17,312 nt of DNA, taken from the NCBI GenBank assembly GCA_001779955.1, contig MFES01000001.1:45891-63202 (forward strand), read 5' to 3'. Made by a program: the position numbers and the translations under genes. This document shows, one piece after another, positions 15,301 to 17,312 of the stretch. This stretch comes from Candidatus Doudnabacteria bacterium RIFCSPHIGHO2_02_FULL_46_11 (GTDB lineage Bacteria > Patescibacteriota > Doudnabacteria > UBA920 > 2-02-FULL-46-11). Below the pieces are notes generated by a model, which had not been told where the DNA came from, searched no databases, and was given only the letters and a program-made list of their open reading frames with translations. Position 1 is the first letter of the stretch, and every line of letters begins with the position of its first letter.

Positions 15301-15303
15301 CCC

Positions 15304-15753
15304 TTAATGAGTTAAAAACTTTTCAATAAAATCAGACCATTCATTTTCTCCCAACACATCTTCTTTATATCGATTCCAAAACTGTTGAGGTGAGACAATT
15401 GGTATATTTTCATATTCTTCCAACAGGAGCAAGTCATTGTCGGAAGAAATTATATACTCCGCTTCGGCTGCTACGGCCGAGGCCAAGACTTTGTCGTCTT
15501 CTTTGTCTCGCGACACTCCTCTTACCCGAATGCCCCGAACTTTTTGCAGCTTATCCAAATACTGAAGTAATTTGGCCTTGTATTCCTCATTCATCATCTC
15601 CCGGCCTACAATCATTTTATTCTCCCGGTAAAGTGACTCATTAACAAAAGCGAAAACAGAGCCTTTTAAAACCTCGTCAATAATCTTATTGGCGAAGGAA
15701 TTGTCGTCTAGATTCCCGTCTATTAAAACATTTGAGTCTATAACCAATCTCAT
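15304..15753 (-). CDS. PIN-domain protein (COG1569-like putative RNase)
   Basis: A 149-aa PIN domain. The acidic residues expected for metal binding are present: D6 (VIDSNVL), D86/D87 (DKEDDKVLASAV) and D105/D107 (ISSDNDLLLL). The end IPIVSPQQFW resembles the PTPREF ending of COG1569 proteins. Such proteins are often annotated as toxins of toxin-antitoxin pairs and cleave RNA. No antitoxin gene is next to it: upstream is a divergent promoter and downstream is the helicase. Its toxin role is therefore unproven. The leader would be only a few bases long, with no ribosome binding site. Confidence 0.8.
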   Translation of the reverse strand: MRLVIDSNVLIDGNLDDNSFANKIIDEVLKGSVFAFVNESLYRENKMIVGREMMNEEYKAKLLQYLDKLQKVRGIRVRGVSRDKEDDKVLASAVAAEAEYIISSDNDLLLLEEYENIPIVSPQQFWNRYKEDVLGENEWSDFIEKFLTH

Positions 15754-15764
15754 GATTTAGCATA

Positions 15765-15794
15765 ATTTTAACAGTTTTTTACCCCTATTGACAA
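15765..15794 (-). promoter_or_regulatory. Promoter of the PIN gene
   Basis: On the minus strand TTGTCA (15789-15794), an 18-bp spacer and TGT-TAAAAT (15765-15773). Its -35 is the complementary strand of the -35 of the divergent plus-strand promoter, so the two promoters share the same bases. Confidence 0.5.
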
Positions 15795-15816
15795 ACATTT
15801 AATTTGGGTGTATAAT
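15788..15816 (+). promoter_or_regulatory. Consensus promoter of the 87-aa gene
   Basis: TTGACA (15788-15793), exactly 17 bp, and TATAAT (15811-15816), a perfect sigma-70 match. Transcription should start near 15823, leaving a leader of about 108 nt that contains two hairpins. Confidence 0.85.
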
Positions 15817-15840
15817 AATACTAGAACTGAATACTGGCAC

Positions 15841-15901
15841 TGCGGCAGACAATTCCCGCACATTTATAACCCCCAGGGCACTAAAGCCATAAGGGGTTTT
15901 T
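15841..15901 (+). terminator. Leader hairpins with a terminator-like structure before the 87-aa gene
   Basis: First hairpin: TGCGG/CCGCA (15841-15845/15856-15860). Second hairpin: AACCCC/GGGGTT (15868-15873/15893-15898) with inner GGC/GCC, ending in TTTTT (15897-15901). It lies between the promoter and the ribosome binding site, so it could be an attenuator. No leader peptide start codon precedes it. Confidence 0.6.
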
Positions 15902-15930
15902 GTGTACCTGGTCACCCGCAAGGAGGTAAG

Positions 15931-16194
15931 ATGATTCCAATGTTCTCCAGAAACGAACGCACCGCCGACCAGCTCGACCGCATAGCGGAGTTCCTTTCCG
16001 TCCGCTACGGGCGGTCGTACACAGACCTGCCCTGGGAAAGACGTTTGAAGGCCACGATCGATTTCCGTAATGCACAAAGGGCCGGGATCACCGAAAAGCG
16101 AGCCATGATGCAGCTCTTCATGGGGCCGATTCCGCTCATCATCTCGCTCATCGCCTGGCTGGTACTGCTCTGGAAACAAGTAGCCGCACCTTAG
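15931..16194 (+). CDS. 87-aa protein with C-terminal membrane helix, unknown function
   Basis: The predicted chain has a charged, helical N-terminal part (about 1-58: RTADQLDRIAEFL, LKATIDFRNAQRAGI) and one C-terminal membrane helix (about 65-82, GPIPLIISLIAWLVLLW). It is therefore probably tail-anchored with most of the protein in the cytosol. AAGGAGG lies four bases before the ATG at 15931; the frame continues upstream through the leader but without such a signal. G+C content is visibly higher than in the neighbouring PIN gene. A terminator overlaps the stop codon. I do not recognise the family. Confidence 0.7.
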   Translation: MIPMFSRNERTADQLDRIAEFLSVRYGRSYTDLPWERRLKATIDFRNAQRAGITEKRAMMQLFMGPIPLIISLIAWLVLLWKQVAAP

Positions 16195-16205
16195 GGTGCG
16201 GTTTC
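16184..16205 (+). terminator. Terminator overlapping the stop codon of the 87-aa gene
   Basis: CCGCACC (16184-16190), loop TTAG containing part of the stop codon, GGTGCGG (16195-16201), then TTTCT. Confidence 0.6.
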
Positions 16206-16210
16206 TGTTG

Positions 16211-16241
16211 CGAATTATCGACATTCGAGGTCGATAATTCG
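16211..16241. repeat. Perfect 12-bp inverted repeat next to the right element copy
   Basis: CGAATTATCGAC, 7-base spacer ATTCGAG, GTCGATAATTCG. It lies four bases from the right 149-bp element. No counterpart is seen beside the left copy and no T-run follows. The arm/spacer layout resembles a recombinase core site or a dimeric operator, but neither is shown. Confidence 0.75.
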
Positions 16242-16245
16242 GGGG

Positions 16246-16394
16246 TTGACCCTGTATAACTTCCCCGATTCTGCTCCTCCCAATCTGCGGTAAAACTACA
16301 TCAAACTTAATTAAAGTATAATTGCTTATAATACCCGGCTCAATCAAAGTCGCACAAAGACAGCAGATTATCGAGGAAACTATACAGGGTTGAC
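16246..16394 (-). mobile_element. 149-bp MITE-like element, right copy (inverted)
   Basis: Reverse complement of 12085-12233 with one mismatch. The pair encloses 4,012 bp holding the helicase-nuclease, PIN and 87-aa genes. Its outer end supplies the TTGAC of the leader-peptide promoter at 16390. Confidence 0.8.
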
Positions 16395-16418
16395 AACTTT
16401 TTTGCCTTGGTTTAATAT
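16390..16418 (+). promoter_or_regulatory. Promoter of the aromatic leader/chorismate mutase unit
   Basis: TTGACA (16390-16395), 17 bp, TAATAT (16413-16418). The TTGAC is the end of the right repeat copy. The predicted start at about 16425 is only a few bases before the leader ATG, so the leader peptide would be translated nearly leaderless. Confidence 0.7.
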
Positions 16419-16427
16419 ATATTTTGT

Positions 16428-16493
16428 ATGCACAACCAATCTTTCTATTTCAGCTTTTGGTTTACTCCCTCCCGCTTGAGAGGTTGGTTTTAA
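16428..16493 (+). CDS. Leader peptide rich in Phe, Tyr and Trp (attenuator)
   Basis: A 21-codon ORF beginning MHNQSFYFSFWF and ending GWF before TAA. Eight of 21 residues are aromatic (5 Phe, 1 Tyr, 2 Trp), comparable to the pheL leader of enterobacteria. It lies between a promoter and an intrinsic terminator upstream of a chorismate mutase. Stalling at codons 6-12 for lack of charged tRNA would leave 16475-16483 (CTTGAGAGG) free to pair with 16541-16549 (CCCCTCAAG), blocking the terminator. Reading to the stop codon would cover that segment. The peptide itself is not expected to have a function. There is no ribosome binding site; translation is assumed from the near-leaderless start. Confidence 0.7.
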   Translation: MHNQSFYFSFWFTPSRLRGWF

Positions 16494-16537
16494 TTTCATG
16501 ATTTAAGAAGTTTTAGCGAATAATCGGAAATTGCAAC

Positions 16538-16566
16538 AAGCCCCTCAAGTGAGGGCTTATTTTTTT
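16538..16566 (+). terminator. Attenuator terminator
   Basis: AAGCCC (16538-16543) pairs with GGGCTT (16553-16558) and TC/GA extends the stem across one bulged C, with loop AAGT, followed by ATTTTTTTATTT. The 5' arm is the same segment that can pair with the leader-ORF sequence 16475-16483 (eight of nine pairs), giving mutually exclusive structures. Confidence 0.8.
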
Positions 16567-16594
16567 ATTTCCGTCCATCTCACAGGAGGCACAC

Positions 16595-16747
16595 ATGAGC
16601 AAGGACAGGCCAGAGGTTCCCCAGGGTCCGGGCTACAATGAGCAGAGTCCCATCGAACCACCGTCAGAGCAGCCCAAAACGACGGTCCGCTCTGCCGATA
16701 AGCCGGACCCGCCCCACCTAAGCGGCATCATCGGCAAGAACTGGTGA
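16595..16747 (+). CDS. 50-aa proline-rich protein, unknown function
   Basis: ATG at 16595 with AGGAGG five to six bases upstream and TGA at 16745-16747. The product is hydrophilic and rich in Pro, Glu and Lys (SKDRPEVPQGPGYNEQSP; end LSGIIGKNW), probably disordered. It is the first gene after the attenuator. The chorismate mutase start follows 11 nt after its stop, so the two are co-transcribed. The strong ribosome binding site is the main evidence that it is translated. I know no family for it. Confidence 0.65.
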   Translation: MSKDRPEVPQGPGYNEQSPIEPPSEQPKTTVRSADKPDPPHLSGIIGKNW

Positions 16748-16758
16748 AAGGAGAAACG

Positions 16759-17040
16759 ATGACAACGCAGATACAGGCGCCCGTTAAGGATCTCTCATCG
16801 CTCCGGGCGCAGGTCGAAGAACTCGACCAGCACATCATCTCGCTCCTCCGGGCACGCGTTTGCTTGGCTCGTGAAATCGACCAGGCCAAGCGCGAAACCG
16901 GACAGCCGGTCGCCGATCACGCTCAAGAAGCGGTGGTCATGCGCCGTGCAACCGGATTCGCCCGGCAAATGGAGCTCGATCCCGAGATGACTCGCGAGAT
17001 TTACTGGAAGGTCGTGGCCCTTTGCCGCCCGCGCCAGTAA
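16759..17040 (+). CDS. Chorismate mutase, AroQ class (stand-alone)
   Basis: A 93-aa all-helical AroQ-type chorismate mutase, which converts chorismate to prephenate, the branch step to Phe and Tyr. Matches to the E. coli P-protein domain are LRAQVEELDQHIISLLRARVCLA (first Arg and the Arg of LLRAR), the Lys of DQAK, the Asp of PVADH and the following Glu. The second-site Arg of the D-x-x-R-E pattern is Gln here (DHAQE), so activity may be altered. The start at 16759 has AAGGAG five bases upstream. It is G+C-rich with a strong terminator downstream. Control by the upstream aromatic attenuator fits its role. Confidence 0.88.
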   Translation: MTTQIQAPVKDLSSLRAQVEELDQHIISLLRARVCLAREIDQAKRETGQPVADHAQEAVVMRRATGFARQMELDPEMTREIYWKVVALCRPRQ

Positions 17041-17073
17041 GACGGCTGGAAATGCCCTGCGCCTCTCGTCCCC

Positions 17074-17103
17074 GGCCTCGCCGCGAACTTCCGCGGCGAG
17101 GCC
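17074..17103 (+). terminator. Terminator after chorismate mutase
   Basis: Perfect 12-bp stem GGCCTCGCCGCG-AACTTC-CGCGGCGAGGCC. A T-rich stretch begins about 10 bases later, so it may act as a terminator or 3' mRNA stabiliser. Confidence 0.7.
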
Positions 17104-17137
17104 ACCCTCCACTTATATTTTGTTCTTTTTCAACTTA

Positions 17138-17227
17138 CAAATACGCCAAAAATTGGAAGTTTCCTGTGGGAATCTCTCGATACTTGGCTTTTACAGGCGT
17201 ATTTGATTAAGTATTCAAGAGATTCCC
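17138..17227 (+). repeat. Two interleaved inverted repeats
   Basis: Repeat A is CAAATACGCC (17138-17147) with GGCGTATTTG (17196-17205), a perfect 10 bp. Repeat B is 17168-17185 (GGGAATCTCT..GATACTT) with 17209-17227, nearly perfect. The order A-B-A'-B' cannot form two nested hairpins; it implies a pseudoknot or two alternative folds, or overlapping DNA operators. A possible promoter TTTACA-16-TATTCA overlaps A' and B'. Confidence 0.6.
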
Positions 17228-17231
17228 TCAC

Positions 17232-17312
17232 GAGCCCTCCAATTCTGGAGGGCTCGATTCGTTTGTAGACGAAGCGCATCATGCGCGAATCCAGAAAAAC
17301 ATTGGGAGGAAA
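17232..17312 (+). promoter_or_regulatory. Leader hairpin and ribosome binding site of a gene beyond the window
   Basis: Perfect 10-bp stem GAGCCCTCCA-ATTC-TGGAGGGCTC (17232-17255), a smaller GCGCA/TGCGC hairpin, then GGGAGG at the window end. This repeats the layout of hairpin, then strong ribosome binding site, seen before the 87-aa and 50-aa genes, and predicts a start codon within a few bases of the edge. Confidence 0.5.

Noticed and set aside
15304..15753. Complete toxin-antitoxin module
   Set aside because: Only the PIN protein is present; no small antitoxin gene lies upstream or downstream on the same strand.
12234..16245. Composite transposon
   Set aside because: No transposase is encoded in either repeat or between them; only MITE-like ends are seen.
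15799..16347. Long minus-strand open frame sharing its N-terminus with a frame at 12132-12323
   Set aside because: The shared 30-odd residues simply translate the DNA repeat; the rest is antisense to the leader and the 87-aa gene, which have a promoter and RBS.
12085..16394. Integron cassette array with attC sites
   Set aside because: The 149-bp copies are inverted relative to each other, lack matching RYYYAAC/GTTRRRY core sites, and no integrase gene is present.
1..17312. CRISPR array, tRNA or rRNA genes
   Set aside because: No regularly spaced repeats, cloverleaf or rRNA-like sequence was recognised on either strand by eye.

Overview
The window looks like part of a chromosome from a Candidate Phyla Radiation (Patescibacteria, probably Parcubacteria-like) bacterium. 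This is inferred from gene content: a compact type IV pilus cluster, a DUF5667-like membrane protein beside an ECF sigma factor, a minimal phenylalanyl-tRNA synthetase and very tight gene packing. No rRNA or tRNA was recognised, so placement rests on protein families only.

Left part (1-4,980, all minus strand). A PheRS runs off the left edge. It is a catalytic alpha-type domain fused to an FDX-ACB domain, as in the monomeric mitochondrial enzyme. A separate small tRNA-binding OB-fold protein lies just upstream of it. Next come an anchored protein with calcium-binding TSP3-like repeats, a four-helix membrane protein, and an ECF sigma factor with a DUF5667-like partner that may be its anti-sigma.

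Middle part (5,045-11,596, minus strand). This is a type IV pilus locus. In transcription order it holds a CheY-like receiver, PilB ATPase, PilC platform protein with an added SH3-like tail, a GspH/FimT-like, a PilV-like and a PilW-like pseudopilin, a PilX-like protein, and a major-pilin-like gene with its own promoter. Several genes overlap, which indicates an operon.

Right part (11,700-17,312). The character changes. Compact, visibly G+C-richer genes with near-perfect AGGAGG ribosome binding sites appear: a STAS protein, an 87-aa membrane protein, a 50-aa proline-rich protein and a chorismate mutase. They alternate with A+T-richer genes, a UvrD-like helicase-nuclease and a PIN protein. Two copies of a 149-bp element (148/149 identical, inverted, with imperfect terminal inverted repeats) bound a 4.0-kb segment holding the helicase, the PIN gene and the 87-aa gene. 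The outer end of each copy supplies the TTGAC of a likely outward-facing promoter.

The most striking object is just outside the right copy. It has a promoter, a 21-codon leader ORF with eight Phe/Tyr/Trp codons, an intrinsic terminator, an alternative antiterminator pairing, and then the 50-aa ORF and the chorismate mutase. This is the architecture of ribosome-mediated attenuation of an aromatic amino acid operon. The window ends in interleaved inverted repeats, another hairpin and a strong ribosome binding site for a gene beyond the edge.
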